Assembly: GCA_016710645.1 (NCBI GenBank)
Contig: JADJVI010000035.1
Location: 1-50,148 of the forward strand
Source: Actinomycetales bacterium
GTDB taxonomy: Bacteria; Actinomycetota; Actinomycetes; Actinomycetales; Dermatophilaceae
Reading direction: 5' to 3'
DNA length: 50,148 bases
The notes beneath the pieces are model-generated. The model was not told the DNA's origin, did not search any database, and saw only the letters and a list, made by a program, of their open reading frames with translations. Every line of letters starts with the position of its first letter. Position 1 is the first letter of the stretch. The position numbers and the translations under genes are program-made. Shown here piece by piece: positions 32,441-41,804 of the stretch.

Positions 32441-33412
32441 ATGCTCGCTGCCTATGCCGCTGCCCAGGATCGTGCCAACCCCTTGTCAGGACTCGTCATC
32501 GGCGAGCGACCCGAGCCGCAGGAGCGGCCCGGCTGGGTGACCGTCGACCTGCGCGCTTCCGGGCTCAACCATCACGACGTGTGGTCGCTCATGGGTGTGG
32601 GCCTGGCGCCCGACCGGCTGCCGATGATCCTCGGCTGCGACGGCGCGGGGGTGACCCCCGACGGGCGTGAGGTCATCATCCATGCGGTCGTGGCGAGCGA
32701 GGGCTGGCAGGGCGACGAGACGCTCGACCCGGCGCGCACCCTGCTGTCTGAGTTGCACCCGGGCACGCTCGCCGAGCGGGTGTCGGTGCCGCTGCACAAT
32801 GTCGTGCCCAAGCCGGAGGGCATGTCCTGGGCGACGGCTGCATGCCTGTCGACGGCGTGGCTCACGGCATACCGGATGTTGTTCGTCAACGCAGGGGTGA
32901 CCCCCGGCGCGACCGTCCTCGTCCAGGGAGCCGGGGGTGGGGTGGCGACCGCGCTCATCCAGCTCGGTGCGGCAGCCGGCTACCGGATGTGGGTGACCTC
33001 GCGCGACGAGGCCAAGGGGGCCAAGGCGCTGGAGATCGGGGCCGATCTCGCGTTTGGGTCGGGGGAGCGCCTGCCGGAGCGCGTCGATGCGGTGATGGAG
33101 ACCGTCGGCGCGGCGACCTGGTCGCACTCGGTCAACTCGCTCAAGCCCGGCGGCACCATCGTCATTTCCGGTGCGACCAGCGGCGATGCGCCGGCGAAGG
33201 CCGAGCTGACCAAGATCTTCTTCAAGCAGTTGCGGGTGGTGGGCTCGACGATGGGCTCGCGGGCCGAGCTGGAGCGGCTGGCGCAATTCGTCGTGGCCCG
33301 CGGCATCGAACCGGTCATCGACTCGACCGTGTCCCTCGCCGACGCCCGCGTCGGTTTCGAGCGGATGGCGGCCGGCGAACTCTTCGGCAAGGTCGTCGTC
33401 ACGGTGAGCTGA
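32441..33412 (+). CDS. Zinc-binding dehydrogenase / quinone-oxidoreductase-like protein
   Basis: A 323-residue medium-chain dehydrogenase/reductase. The GroES-like N-terminus has ASGLNHHDVWSLMG and MILGCDGAGVT; the Rossmann domain has VLVQGAGGGVATALIQLG with the AGGGVG-like NADP loop. The structural zinc cysteines typical of alcohol dehydrogenases are absent, so it is closer to quinone or enoyl reductases. Substrate unknown. The gene is convergent with the FHA-FtsK gene and overlaps it by 14 bp (33399-33412). Confidence 0.9.
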   Translation: MLAAYAAAQDRANPLSGLVIGERPEPQERPGWVTVDLRASGLNHHDVWSLMGVGLAPDRLPMILGCDGAGVTPDGREVIIHAVVASEGWQGDETLDPARTLLSELHPGTLAERVSVPLHNVVPKPEGMSWATAACLSTAWLTAYRMLFVNAGVTPGATVLVQGAGGGVATALIQLGAAAGYRMWVTSRDEAKGAKALEIGADLAFGSGERLPERVDAVMETVGAATWSHSVNSLKPGGTIVISGATSGDAPAKAELTKIFFKQLRVVGSTMGSRAELERLAQFVVARGIEPVIDSTVSLADARVGFERMAAGELFGKVVVTVS

Positions 33413-36400
33413 CCTGGTCGGGCACGGCCACCTGCACGGCCGTTGGTATGCCGTGCCGCACCAGATATCCCCGGCCCGGGGTGGCCTGTGAGACCAGCGG
33501 TGCGGTCAGAGCGCAATAGCGCTCGAAGCCGGCTGGGAGTGCCCCGAGCAGCAATGCCTCGCCACTGCGGGTGAGTGTCCCGGCCAGGCTGGTGACCGCG
33601 TCGGCGCTGTGCTGCGACGTCGTGGCCAGGGCGATGAATCCCTGGTCCTCGTCCACGAGTTTCGCGATCTCACGCACGACTTCGTCGAGGGGACCGGAAT
33701 CGCAGCGGTGAGCGTCGTCCACCAGGACCGCGAGGTTGGGGTGCTCCCGTCGCAACGCGATGAGGTCATCCACTTGATCGTGGCTGAGCCAGCTGATCGG
33801 CTCGGCGCGTGTGGGTGAGACGGCTCCTGAACCCGCGGCGGACAGGTGCGCAACCGGCATACCTGCCGCTGCCAGCGCGGCCGCGAGGGTGCGCAGGGCC
33901 GTGCTGCGTCCGGAGCCCTGCTGGCCAACGATGACCAAGCGTCGCGACCCGTCGGCCAGGCGGAGACCGACCGGTCGAGTGCCGTCGGTGCCCAGGATCA
34001 GCTCGCCCGCGACAGGCGCAAGGTCGGCGAGGCTGACCCGGGTCGGCAGCTCCGGCACCCCGACCGGAGCCCACTCGGTGGGCACGAGGCGAGAGGGTGG
34101 GTCGAGCTCGGGCCGGCCTTCGGCTCCCGCGCGCTGGAGTGGCACGTGCGCGAGTTGCAGCAGTAGGCCGGTGCTCGGGTCGATGGCCCGGCCCGGTGGA
34201 GCCTGCTGGGGGGCCTGGCTCGGGCGCAGGCCGGCGCAGGTGAGGTCGATCGGGTCGGCCGGCAGCAGGAGCAACCGGGTGCCGAAACGTGCCGACATCG
34301 CCCCGGTCAACAGGGCCCTGCCGCCGGCGACCGCGACATCGAGCTGGTGGTCGGCGGCATCACGGACGGTGGCTTGGAGTCGGTCGGCCACCCGGGCGCC
34401 AGGGCTTGCCGGGTGCCCTGCCTGTCCGGATTGGCTGATCTGGTCGATGACCCGTTCCCAGTCGTCGACAAGCAGCAACCGTCGCAGCGGGCCGGACGAC
34501 GCGGTGCGCAGCACGTCCAGCAGGCGGTCCACGCGGGCGACGTCCGTGGCGGCAACGCTGGCCCCGCAGAGTGGCAGCGCGGCGAGGTCGGCCAGGGCAC
34601 CGGCGTGCACGGCATACACCTGCCTGGGTGTGCCTTGCTGGGAGGTGACCAGATGCGCGAGCGCGCGCAAGGTGCTGGTTCGCCCCGACCGGGCCGAGCC
34701 GACGACCGCCAGGGCGCCGTCCTGCACCGGGTCCCAGGTCCACGGCCGCTGCTGCAGGTGGGTCGGATCGTCCAGGAGGCCAACGGCAAGCGCCGAGTCG
34801 GCGGATGCGAGCTCCTCAACCCGCAACACAGTCGGCAGAGGCGGCAGCCATGGGGAGGCCGGTGGCCTGGCGTCGAGGGCCGCGGTGGCCTCCTGGGCTG
34901 CCGTCACGAGCACGTCGAGATCGGTGGGGTTCTGCTCAGACTCGGGCGGGGCAGGCAGCGGTATGCCGTCGATGCTCACCACCCGCACGGGCGCAGCGGC
35001 GGCGTCGGGGAGGGGCGCGGTGACCCGAGCCGTCTGGAACTCGGTGACCGCCGTCGCGGCGCTGTGTAGCAGGGCCCGACCCGGTGCGTGGTGCGGCAGG
35101 TCGGCCGCCGTCGGCGCGCCGATGACGTCGATGGAGTCCACCGCGTCGCGGACGCGCAGCGCGATCCGGCCGGACAGGTTGGCTCGCATGTCCGCGGTGA
35201 TGGCGCCCCCTGGGCGTTGTGTGGCGATCACGAGGTGGACTCCAAGGGACCTGCCGAGCGCGGCGATTCGCACCAGGCCTTGGATGAGGTCGGGCAATTC
35301 ATCCGCGAGAGAACGGAATTCGTCGATGACGATGACCAGGCGGGCTAACCGTGGCTCGCCCTCCGTGCGCAGGCGCCGGTAGGTGGCGAGGTCGGGGCAG
35401 CCGCGTTCGGCCAGCAGCCGCTCGCGGCGACGCAGCTCGGCGGTGAGCGAGGCCAGAGCACGCTCGGCCAGGTGCTGGTCGAGGTCGGTGACCATGCCGA
35501 CGACGTGGGGCAGGTCGCGACAAGCGCCGAAAGCCGCGCCGCCTTTGTAGTCGACGAGAACAAAGCAGAGCTCGTCGGGGCGATTGAGTGCGGCGGCGGC
35601 CGCGACCAGGCTCACCAACAACTCGGACTTGCCCGACCCTGTCGTGCCGCCGACGAGGAAGTGCGGTCCATCGTGGTCCAGGTCCACGACGACCGGCCCA
35701 GCGCTCCCCACACCCAAGGGGAGTCGGGCTTCTGCCGGGCGGCGCGACCACAGATCGGTGAGGGTCGCGCCGATGAGGGGTCGAGGCTCTGGCGAATCGA
35801 CGCCCGACGCGGGCGCAACGAGATCCCACAGCCGCACGCGGTCGGGGAGGTGGGCCTGACCGCTGGTGGCCGCCTCGCGGAGTGGGGCCAGAGCGTCTGC
35901 CAGTTCCTCGGCCCACAGTTGCGACACCTCGTCGCACACCAGGTCGGTCACATCGGCGTGGCCGGTCACGCGCGGCATATCGGGGCGGGACACACCTCCT
36001 TCCCCAACCTCGATGACCGTGGTGGCGGTGGCCGGGAGCGCGCTGCGCGTCGGCGCGAGCGCGATGACGATGGCGTCGGGCGGCACTGGCTGTGGCGTCT
36101 CTCGGGTGGCGGGCTCAAAGCAGTCCACCACCAGCAGCGTTGACCTGCCGGTCGGTCTGGTGCCGACCGTCAGCGCTCGGGACGCGGTGTGCGGCAACCG
36201 AGCCGTCCACTCCCAGGTCTCGGCGTCGCCGTCAACCTGCACGCGCAACCCCGACGGTCCGTGGCGGACGACGGCGGCACCCAGCGCTGCCCGGGCCACT
36301 CGCAAGGCGGCCTCACGAGGCCCCACAATTCCCAGGCCATTGCCCGGAGGCAGGTGCACGACGATCGGCACCTCGTCGACCCGCCCGTCTCGCTCGACTC

Positions 36401-37457
36401 CCGCGGCGGTGGTGGTGGCTCGCGTCCGCCCGGTGCCGATCCGAACCGTCAAGCCCTGGGATGCCTCCCGGTCCCACAACGTCGTGAGTCGGCTGCGCGC
36501 CGTGTCCAGGAGCGCCGCGGGGTGGGGATCGGCCTGGCGACGGCATACTTGTTCTGCCGCCAGAGCGTCCGACAGTGCGTTTTCCGCCTCCTGCAACGCG
36601 ATTCGGTATGCCGTCCGCGCGGCTCGCGTCGTCCTGCGACCCGATCGCCGGTCCTGCCACCAGGTGCCCAGGACGAGGGCGGGCGACATGAGGCCGAACA
36701 GCAACATGGTCGGTGAGCGCAGCAGGGCGGCCATCAGCCCGGCGAGCACGAGCGGGAGCGCCAATGCAACCAAGGGCAACCGCGTGGGACTGAGTTCCGT
36801 TGGTGGAGTGGGGAATTCGATCGCCACCGCGGGTGAGGTGGCCGGCATACGAGGCGGTCGATGGACGATGAGGTGACCCTCGTCATCGGGGCGGACGGTG
36901 GCGGGCAACTCGGTGGGGGTCCTGATCTCGAACCGGGTCTGACCCAGCTGCGCGGGTTGATTGGGTTGCAACGCAACGGGTTTCAATCCGATGGTCTGAC
37001 CTCTGAGGGACCCGGGGTTGGTCGATCCGCAGTCGCTGATCGACGCTCCGTCGCCAGTGACGGCGAGGCGCGCGTGAACCCGGGACAGCGTGGGGTCGGT
37101 CAGGGTGAGGGTCGCCGAGCTCGACCGCCCGATGGTGTGCTGCCCCGGAGGCAGTGGAAACACCCTTCCGTTGTCGGGGCCGGCCAGCACATAGAGGCGC
37201 AGCAATGCCAACGCGGGAGTGGGGCCGTGGTCGACGCCTCTGGTGCGCGGCGCACTCGCCGGATCGGTCAGGACGGCATGGTCGAGCAGAGGCGGACGCC
37301 CGAGCGGGGTGCTGTCCGGCAGGGACGAGCCGCCGACCCTGATGCCGGCGGGCAAAGCAAGGGCTTCGCGCAGGTGGGCGAAGGTCGCTCCTCGCGCTGC
37401 TTCGACTCGGATCCGCAGCGGATGCGGGCGCCGGTCCACGCGCAGTTCCAGCAGCAT
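33399..37457 (-). CDS. FHA and FtsK/SpoIIIE triple-ATPase membrane protein (EssC/EccC-like)
   Basis: A 1352-residue protein. Order: a short beta-rich N-domain, one FHA domain (about 105-185, GQHTIGRSSSATLTLTDPTL), two membrane helices (about 240-285), then three ATPase modules. Module 1 has an intact Walker A (GTTGSGKS, K610) and Walker B VIVIDEF. Module 2 (GSARSGRTS, R926) and module 3 (GQQGSGRST, R1184) carry Arg for the Walker Lys. This is the layout of the type VII secretion motor EssC, but no WXG100 or other ESX gene is in the window. The strong site GGAGGGG precedes the ATG at 37457. The divergent neighbour is the Tad pilus operon. Confidence 0.88.
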   Translation of the reverse strand: MLLELRVDRRPHPLRIRVEAARGATFAHLREALALPAGIRVGGSSLPDSTPLGRPPLLDHAVLTDPASAPRTRGVDHGPTPALALLRLYVLAGPDNGRVFPLPPGQHTIGRSSSATLTLTDPTLSRVHARLAVTGDGASISDCGSTNPGSLRGQTIGLKPVALQPNQPAQLGQTRFEIRTPTELPATVRPDDEGHLIVHRPPRMPATSPAVAIEFPTPPTELSPTRLPLVALALPLVLAGLMAALLRSPTMLLFGLMSPALVLGTWWQDRRSGRRTTRAARTAYRIALQEAENALSDALAAEQVCRRQADPHPAALLDTARSRLTTLWDREASQGLTVRIGTGRTRATTTAAGVERDGRVDEVPIVVHLPPGNGLGIVGPREAALRVARAALGAAVVRHGPSGLRVQVDGDAETWEWTARLPHTASRALTVGTRPTGRSTLLVVDCFEPATRETPQPVPPDAIVIALAPTRSALPATATTVIEVGEGGVSRPDMPRVTGHADVTDLVCDEVSQLWAEELADALAPLREAATSGQAHLPDRVRLWDLVAPASGVDSPEPRPLIGATLTDLWSRRPAEARLPLGVGSAGPVVVDLDHDGPHFLVGGTTGSGKSELLVSLVAAAAALNRPDELCFVLVDYKGGAAFGACRDLPHVVGMVTDLDQHLAERALASLTAELRRRERLLAERGCPDLATYRRLRTEGEPRLARLVIVIDEFRSLADELPDLIQGLVRIAALGRSLGVHLVIATQRPGGAITADMRANLSGRIALRVRDAVDSIDVIGAPTAADLPHHAPGRALLHSAATAVTEFQTARVTAPLPDAAAAPVRVVSIDGIPLPAPPESEQNPTDLDVLVTAAQEATAALDARPPASPWLPPLPTVLRVEELASADSALAVGLLDDPTHLQQRPWTWDPVQDGALAVVGSARSGRTSTLRALAHLVTSQQGTPRQVYAVHAGALADLAALPLCGASVAATDVARVDRLLDVLRTASSGPLRRLLLVDDWERVIDQISQSGQAGHPASPGARVADRLQATVRDAADHQLDVAVAGGRALLTGAMSARFGTRLLLLPADPIDLTCAGLRPSQAPQQAPPGRAIDPSTGLLLQLAHVPLQRAGAEGRPELDPPSRLVPTEWAPVGVPELPTRVSLADLAPVAGELILGTDGTRPVGLRLADGSRRLVIVGQQGSGRSTALRTLAAALAAAGMPVAHLSAAGSGAVSPTRAEPISWLSHDQVDDLIALRREHPNLAVLVDDAHRCDSGPLDEVVREIAKLVDEDQGFIALATTSQHSADAVTSLAGTLTRSGEALLLGALPAGFERYCALTAPLVSQATPGRGYLVRHGIPTAVQVAVPDQVSSP

Positions 37458-37530
37458 CAGACCCCTCCTCACCTGTCGTGGGTCGCTTGACGAGGCAGGT
37501 CTACCGCCTCTGTTGGACACCGTGCAGGAG

Positions 37531-37539
37531 TTATCCACA
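37531..37539 (+). promoter_or_regulatory. DnaA-box-like nonamer TTATCCACA
   Basis: A perfect consensus DnaA box stands alone in the 157-bp region between the divergent FHA-FtsK and tadA genes. No second box or AT-rich unwinding element is nearby. It could be a regulatory DnaA site or chance. Confidence 0.4.
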
Positions 37540-37614
37540 GGGGGTGGGGCGCTCCGGATGCGGATTCCGTCAGTCTCACTAGTCTTTCCGCAGGGCACAG
37601 GGAAGGGGACGACG

Positions 37615-38847
37615 GTGGCTGACGCACTCCGTCAGGTCGAGGGTGAGGTTCGTGAACTCATCCGACGATCGGGCGTGGATCCCACCCGCCACCCCGCGGC
37701 CATGGACCGGCTGGTGCGGGATGCCGTCCGCGACTACGACGAGCGCTCCCTGGTCAGCGGTCTGCCGGCCTTGGCCAATGCCGACGAAGCGGTGCGATCG
37801 ATCCTCGATGCGGTCGCGGGTTTCGGCCCGCTGCAACGCTATTTGGACGATCCGCAGATCGAGGAAATCTGGCTGAACGCGCCAGATCGGGTCTTCGTCG
37901 CGCGTGGCGGGGTAGCTGAGCTCACCACGACGATTCTTACGGCCGACGAGGTGCGCGACCTGGTCGAACGCATGCTGCGCTCGTCTGGCCGGCGGGTCGA
38001 TCTGAGTTCCCCGTTCGTCGACGCCGTGCTCCCGGACGGCTCTCGGTTGCACGTCGTCATCCCGGACATCACCCGGGAACACTGGCACGTCAACATCCGG
38101 AAATTTGTCGTCAAGGCCGACCATCTCGACGACCTCGTCGCGCTGGGCACGTTGACCCGTGCTGCCGCGACCTTCCTCGAAGCGGCGGTCATCGCCGGGC
38201 TCAACATCCTTGTGGCCGGTGGCACTCAGGCCGGCAAAACGACGCTCCTCGGGTGTTTGGCCGCGGCGGTGCCGGCGCGGGAGCGGATCGTCACCTGCGA
38301 AGAGGTCTTCGAGCTCAAGATTCCGTTGCGTGATGTCGCGTCGATGCAGTGTCGACAGCCCTCGCTGGAAGGCACCGGCGAGGTGCCGTTGCGGCGCCTG
38401 GTCACCGAGGCTCTGCGGATGCGCCCCTCCCGGATCATCGTCGGCGAAGTTCGCCAGGCCGAGAGCCTCGACCTGCTCATTGCGCTGAACTCGGGCCTGC
38501 CCGGCATGTGCACCCTGCACGCCAACTCCGCGCGCGAAGCCATCACCAAGATGTGCACCCTGCCGCTGCTTGCGGGCGAGAACGTCTCACCCCGGTTCGT
38601 GGTGCCGACCGTGGCATCGAGCGTCGATCTTGTCGTGCACATCGCGCTGGAACACGACGGCGTGCGGCGGGTACGTGAGATCTCGGCCGTGCCGGGCCGG
38701 GTCGAGGGCGACGTGGTGGAGATGGCCGACCTGTTCACCACCCGTGACGGGCGGCTGCGCCGGGCTGATGGCTTCCCACCGCACATCGAGCGGTTCGAAC
38801 GGGCCGGCTATCGGGTCGCGTCCCTCTTGGCGCAGGAGGCGCCGTGA
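37615..38847 (+). CDS. tadA: TadA/CpaF family pilus-assembly ATPase
   Basis: A 410-residue secretion ATPase of the type II/IV superfamily. The N-terminal helical region (residues 1-75) is followed by the PAS-like NTD and the motor: Walker A GGTQAGKTT (K208), the Asp-box-like CEEVFELK, and Walker B RIIVGEVR. It powers assembly of Flp/Tad pili with TadB and TadC. The GTG at 37615 is chosen because GGAAGGGG lies 6 bases upstream; an in-frame ATG at 37558 would add 19 residues. First gene of a seven-gene operon. It has no iterated GTATGCCG octamer. Confidence 0.92.
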   Translation: MADALRQVEGEVRELIRRSGVDPTRHPAAMDRLVRDAVRDYDERSLVSGLPALANADEAVRSILDAVAGFGPLQRYLDDPQIEEIWLNAPDRVFVARGGVAELTTTILTADEVRDLVERMLRSSGRRVDLSSPFVDAVLPDGSRLHVVIPDITREHWHVNIRKFVVKADHLDDLVALGTLTRAAATFLEAAVIAGLNILVAGGTQAGKTTLLGCLAAAVPARERIVTCEEVFELKIPLRDVASMQCRQPSLEGTGEVPLRRLVTEALRMRPSRIIVGEVRQAESLDLLIALNSGLPGMCTLHANSAREAITKMCTLPLLAGENVSPRFVVPTVASSVDLVVHIALEHDGVRRVREISAVPGRVEGDVVEMADLFTTRDGRLRRADGFPPHIERFERAGYRVASLLAQEAP

Positions 38848-39710
38848 AACCGCTGGCCATCGGGTTGCTCTTCGGCATGGGCCTGTTCTGTATCTATTGG
38901 TCGTGGTGGCCGGCGTCCCCGTCGTGGACGCGGCCCGGCCGGGTGTCCTTCCGCGACCGGATCCGCGATGAGATCGCCCAGGCGGGCTTGGAGGGGATCG
39001 CTCCCCGGCACGTCCTGCTCGCCTCGGGGATCGCGTTCGTGCTGGTTCTCGCCGGGGTGTTCAGCGCCACCAAAGTGCTGCCCGTCTCGCTGTGTTTTGC
39101 AGGCATTGCGGGTTATGCGCCGCGGGCGTTGGTTGCCATGCGGGCCCGGCAGCGCCGCACCCAACTTCGGGACGTGTGGCCCGACGCCGTCGACAACCTC
39201 GCCTCCGGCGTCCGGGCCGGCTTGGCGCTGCCCGAGGCGCTGGCGCAACTGGCCGTCCGCGGACCCGAGGAGTTACGCCCTGCCTTCGCCACGTTCGCCG
39301 AGGATTACCGCAGCTCAGGAAGTTTCCAGGAGTGCCTCGACCGACTCAAGCACCGCCTGGCAGATCCCGTGGGTGACCGCCTGGTCGAATCGCTCCGGAT
39401 CGCGCGCGAGGTCGGCGGCTCGGACCTCGGGCGGGTGCTGCGGACGTTGTCGAGCTTCCTGCGCGAGGACGCCCGCACCCGAGCTGAGTTGGAGACCCGA
39501 CAGGGGTGGACGATCAACGCCGCGCGGCTCGCGTCGGCAGCACCCTGGATCGTCCTGGGCATGATGTCCTTCCAGCCAAACTCGCTCACGGCATACGCCA
39601 CGCCTGCCGGGGCCGCGGTCTTGGCGGTCGGAGCCGCCGTGACCGTGGTCGCCTATCGGCTCATGGTTCGCATCGGGCGCCTTCCCGACGACCAGCGGGT
39701 GCTGCGATGA
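38844..39710 (+). CDS. tadB: TadB-like type II secretion F family protein
   Basis: A 288-residue inner-membrane platform protein. Two N-terminal helices, a cytoplasmic T2SF domain (about 95-225, with WPDAVDNLASGVRAGLALPEAL), and two C-terminal helices. With TadC it forms the base on which TadA acts. The GTG overlaps the tadA stop (GTGA, 38844-38847), and AGGAGG lies 5 bases upstream. Confidence 0.9.
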   Translation: MKPLAIGLLFGMGLFCIYWSWWPASPSWTRPGRVSFRDRIRDEIAQAGLEGIAPRHVLLASGIAFVLVLAGVFSATKVLPVSLCFAGIAGYAPRALVAMRARQRRTQLRDVWPDAVDNLASGVRAGLALPEALAQLAVRGPEELRPAFATFAEDYRSSGSFQECLDRLKHRLADPVGDRLVESLRIAREVGGSDLGRVLRTLSSFLREDARTRAELETRQGWTINAARLASAAPWIVLGMMSFQPNSLTAYATPAGAAVLAVGAAVTVVAYRLMVRIGRLPDDQRVLR

Positions 39711-40642
39711 CCGGTATGCCGTGGTGGACCGGGGCTGCGTGTGGCGCGCTGCTCGGTCTCGGCCTCGCTCTGGTCGTCCTGCGCTGGCCTGCCGCGCGAC
39801 AGCCCGGCCTACAGGAACGGCTCGCGCCCTACCTGCGCGATGCCGCGCCTCCCTCTGGGCTGCTCGCGCGGCCCGACGCCCAGCGCCACCCAGTCGCTGC
39901 GCTGGCCGCCCCCATCGTTGGCGCGCTGGCCAGTCGGGTCGACCGGGTCCTCGGCGGCACGAGTTCAGTGCGGCGTCGATTGCAGCGGGCCGGGCGCCCT
40001 CCGGAAGTGGAGTCGTTCCGCGCCGAGCAGGTGGTGTGGGGCGCGGTGGGAGGGTTGATCGGCCTGGGGCTCGGCGTCATGGCCATGTTGACCCGCGGCG
40101 CTGCCGTGCTCACGGTCATCATGCTGGTGCTCACGTCAGTGGGTGTTGGGGTGATCGCCCGAGATCAGTGGCTGACCCGCGAGGCGCAGCTTCGTGAAGC
40201 CCGCATGTTGGCCGAATTCCCCACCGTCGCAGAGCTATTGGCGCTGGCCGTGTCTGCGGGGGAGGGGGCCACCGGCGCCCTCGACCGGGTCTGTCGGCTC
40301 TCGCACGGTGAGTTGGCCACTGAGCTCGGGCGCTGCCTTGCGGACGCCCGCGCTGGTGCCAACCTGCCCACGGCGCTGCAAGGCCTGGCCGATCGCACCG
40401 GCCTGCCCAGCCTGGCCCGCTTCGTCGACGGCCTCATCGTCGCCGTCGAACGAGGCACCCCGCTCGCGGAGGTCTTGCGCGCCCAGGCGCAGGACGTCCG
40501 GGAAACCGGCCGCCGCACCGTCATGGAGATCGGTGGCCGCAAGGAGATCGCCATGATGATCCCGGTGGTCTTTCTCGTCCTGCCCGTCACCGTGCTCTTC
40601 GCGGTCTTTCCTGGCTTCACGTTGCTTCGACTCACCATGTGA
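39707..40642 (+). CDS. tadC: TadC-like type II secretion F family protein
   Basis: A 311-residue membrane protein paired with TadB. It has helices at the N-terminus and near residues 110-150, a T2SF domain (about 165-280, LAEFPTVAELLALAVSAGEG) and a C-terminal helix pair. The ATG overlaps the tadB stop (ATGA). A GGTATGCCGTG octamer begins seven bases into the gene, giving the Gly-Met-Pro at positions 3-5. Confidence 0.9.
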   Translation: MTGMPWWTGAACGALLGLGLALVVLRWPAARQPGLQERLAPYLRDAAPPSGLLARPDAQRHPVAALAAPIVGALASRVDRVLGGTSSVRRRLQRAGRPPEVESFRAEQVVWGAVGGLIGLGLGVMAMLTRGAAVLTVIMLVLTSVGVGVIARDQWLTREAQLREARMLAEFPTVAELLALAVSAGEGATGALDRVCRLSHGELATELGRCLADARAGANLPTALQGLADRTGLPSLARFVDGLIVAVERGTPLAEVLRAQAQDVRETGRRTVMEIGGRKEIAMMIPVVFLVLPVTVLFAVFPGFTLLRLTM

Positions 40643-40672
40643 CGGCTGCGTCACCACACAAGGGGAACTGAC

Positions 40673-40894
40673 ATGAACATTCACCGCTTCACCAGCCTGA
40701 GCGCCCGGCTCGCTGTCACGATGCAGGCGCGTCTGCAGCTTCGGTATGCCGACCGCAGAGACCGCGGGGACGTGCCCGGCTGGGTCCTCATCACCGTGAT
40801 GACCGCTGGACTGGTCACCGTGCTCTGGGCCTTCGCCGGACCGGCGCTGGTGACAATGTTCAAGAACGCGCTCAGCGGCGTCACGGGCAAGTAG
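40673..40894 (+). CDS. Small pilin-like protein of the Tad operon, lacking the Flp cleavage Glu
   Basis: A 73-residue protein with a polar N-terminus of 35 residues, RRDRGDVPGWVL, and one hydrophobic helix. Position and size fit the Flp pilin, but canonical Flp has G-x4-E-Y at the prepilin cleavage site and here residue +5 after the candidate Gly is Trp, with no Glu. It may be a divergent pilin or an accessory anchor. AAGGGG lies about ten bases before the ATG. It is separated from tadC by 30 bp and from the TadE gene by 8 bp. Confidence 0.8.
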   Translation: MNIHRFTSLSARLAVTMQARLQLRYADRRDRGDVPGWVLITVMTAGLVTVLWAFAGPALVTMFKNALSGVTGK

Positions 40895-40902
40895 CCCCAC
40901 CC

Positions 40903-41337
40903 GTGGCCGCCATCCCAGGGCGGCGCTGGACGGCCCTAGCGGGGCCCGGGTCGCGCGAGCGTGGGTCGGCCGTGGCCGAGTTCGTCATGGTCGCCGGGCT
41001 GCTCCTGCTCATCGCCGTCGGCGTCTTTCAACTCGGGCTCACCCTGCACGTGCGCAACACCCTCGTCGCCTGCGCTGCCGAGGGTGCCCGTGCCGGTGCG
41101 CGTGCGGATGCGCCCGAGGGCCAGGCCACCGCCCGCACCGTCGCGCTCATCACCGACGGCCTGTCGTCGGCGTATGCCGCGCAGGTCACCAGTCATCGGG
41201 TCACCACCGCCGATGGGGTGCGGGTGGTCGAGGTCACGGTGACCGCGCCGACGCCGATCATCGGTCTACTCGGCCCGAGCGGCACCATGACGGTCACCGG
41301 TCGAGCCTTCGACGAGCGTCAGGTGGCGACGCCGTGA
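40903..41337 (+). CDS. TadE-like pseudopilin
   Basis: A 144-residue TadE family protein. RERGSAVAEFVMVAGLLLL has the Gly followed by Glu at +5 expected for prepilin peptidase processing, then one long hydrophobic helix and an extracytoplasmic part of about 100 residues with a TVTG-rich beta end. Its TGA overlaps the next GTG. It is a minor pilin in Tad systems. Confidence 0.85.
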   Translation: MAAIPGRRWTALAGPGSRERGSAVAEFVMVAGLLLLIAVGVFQLGLTLHVRNTLVACAAEGARAGARADAPEGQATARTVALITDGLSSAYAAQVTSHRVTTADGVRVVEVTVTAPTPIIGLLGPSGTMTVTGRAFDERQVATP

Positions 41338-41804
41338 GCCGGGCTATTCGGGGATGGTGCCGGTGGATCCGGCTGCGAGCCGGGCGTGCCGACCAGGGGC
41401 GGGCCATCGTCGAGTTCGTCTTCCTCGGTGTGCTCATGGTCGTCCCGCTCATCTACCTCGTGCTCATCCTGGGCCGGGTGCAGGCGGCGGCCTATTCGGT
41501 CACCACAGCAGCGCGAGAAGCCGGTCGGGCCTACACCACCGCGTCGAGCGAGTCGGATGCTGCGGGCCGAGCCCAGGCGGCCGCCCGGATTGCCTTCTCC
41601 GACTTCGGGTTCGACTCCGGCACCTCGGTGCGCGTCGTGTGCGACGGGTCGCCGTGCCTGCGGTCCGATGGGCGGGTGTCGGTCACCGCATCGGTCGTGG
41701 TGCAGCTGCCGCTGGTGCCGGCCTTCCTCGCCGACGCGGTCGCGAGTGCGGTCCCGGTGTCGGCCACGCATGTCGCCAGCGTCGATCGGTTCGGTGGGCG
41801 GTGA
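41334..41804 (+). CDS. Second TadE-like pseudopilin
   Basis: A 156-residue TadE-type protein with a longer basic N-terminus. DQGRAIVEFVFLGVLMVV again has Glu five residues after Gly, then a single helix and a soluble domain with two cysteines (RVVCDGSPCL) that could form a disulfide. GTGA overlaps join it to both neighbours. It is likely paired with the previous TadE protein. Confidence 0.83.
   Translation: MSRAIRGWCRWIRLRAGRADQGRAIVEFVFLGVLMVVPLIYLVLILGRVQAAAYSVTTAAREAGRAYTTASSESDAAGRAQAAARIAFSDFGFDSGTSVRVVCDGSPCLRSDGRVSVTASVVVQLPLVPAFLADAVASAVPVSATHVASVDRFGGR

Noticed and set aside
37458..37614. Replication origin at the DnaA box
   Set aside because: A single box, no AT-rich element and no dnaA, dnaN or parAB nearby.
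40943..41196. Antisense frames within the tad operon
   Set aside because: They are typical high-GC shadow frames with Arg/Gly/Pro-rich, low-complexity translations.
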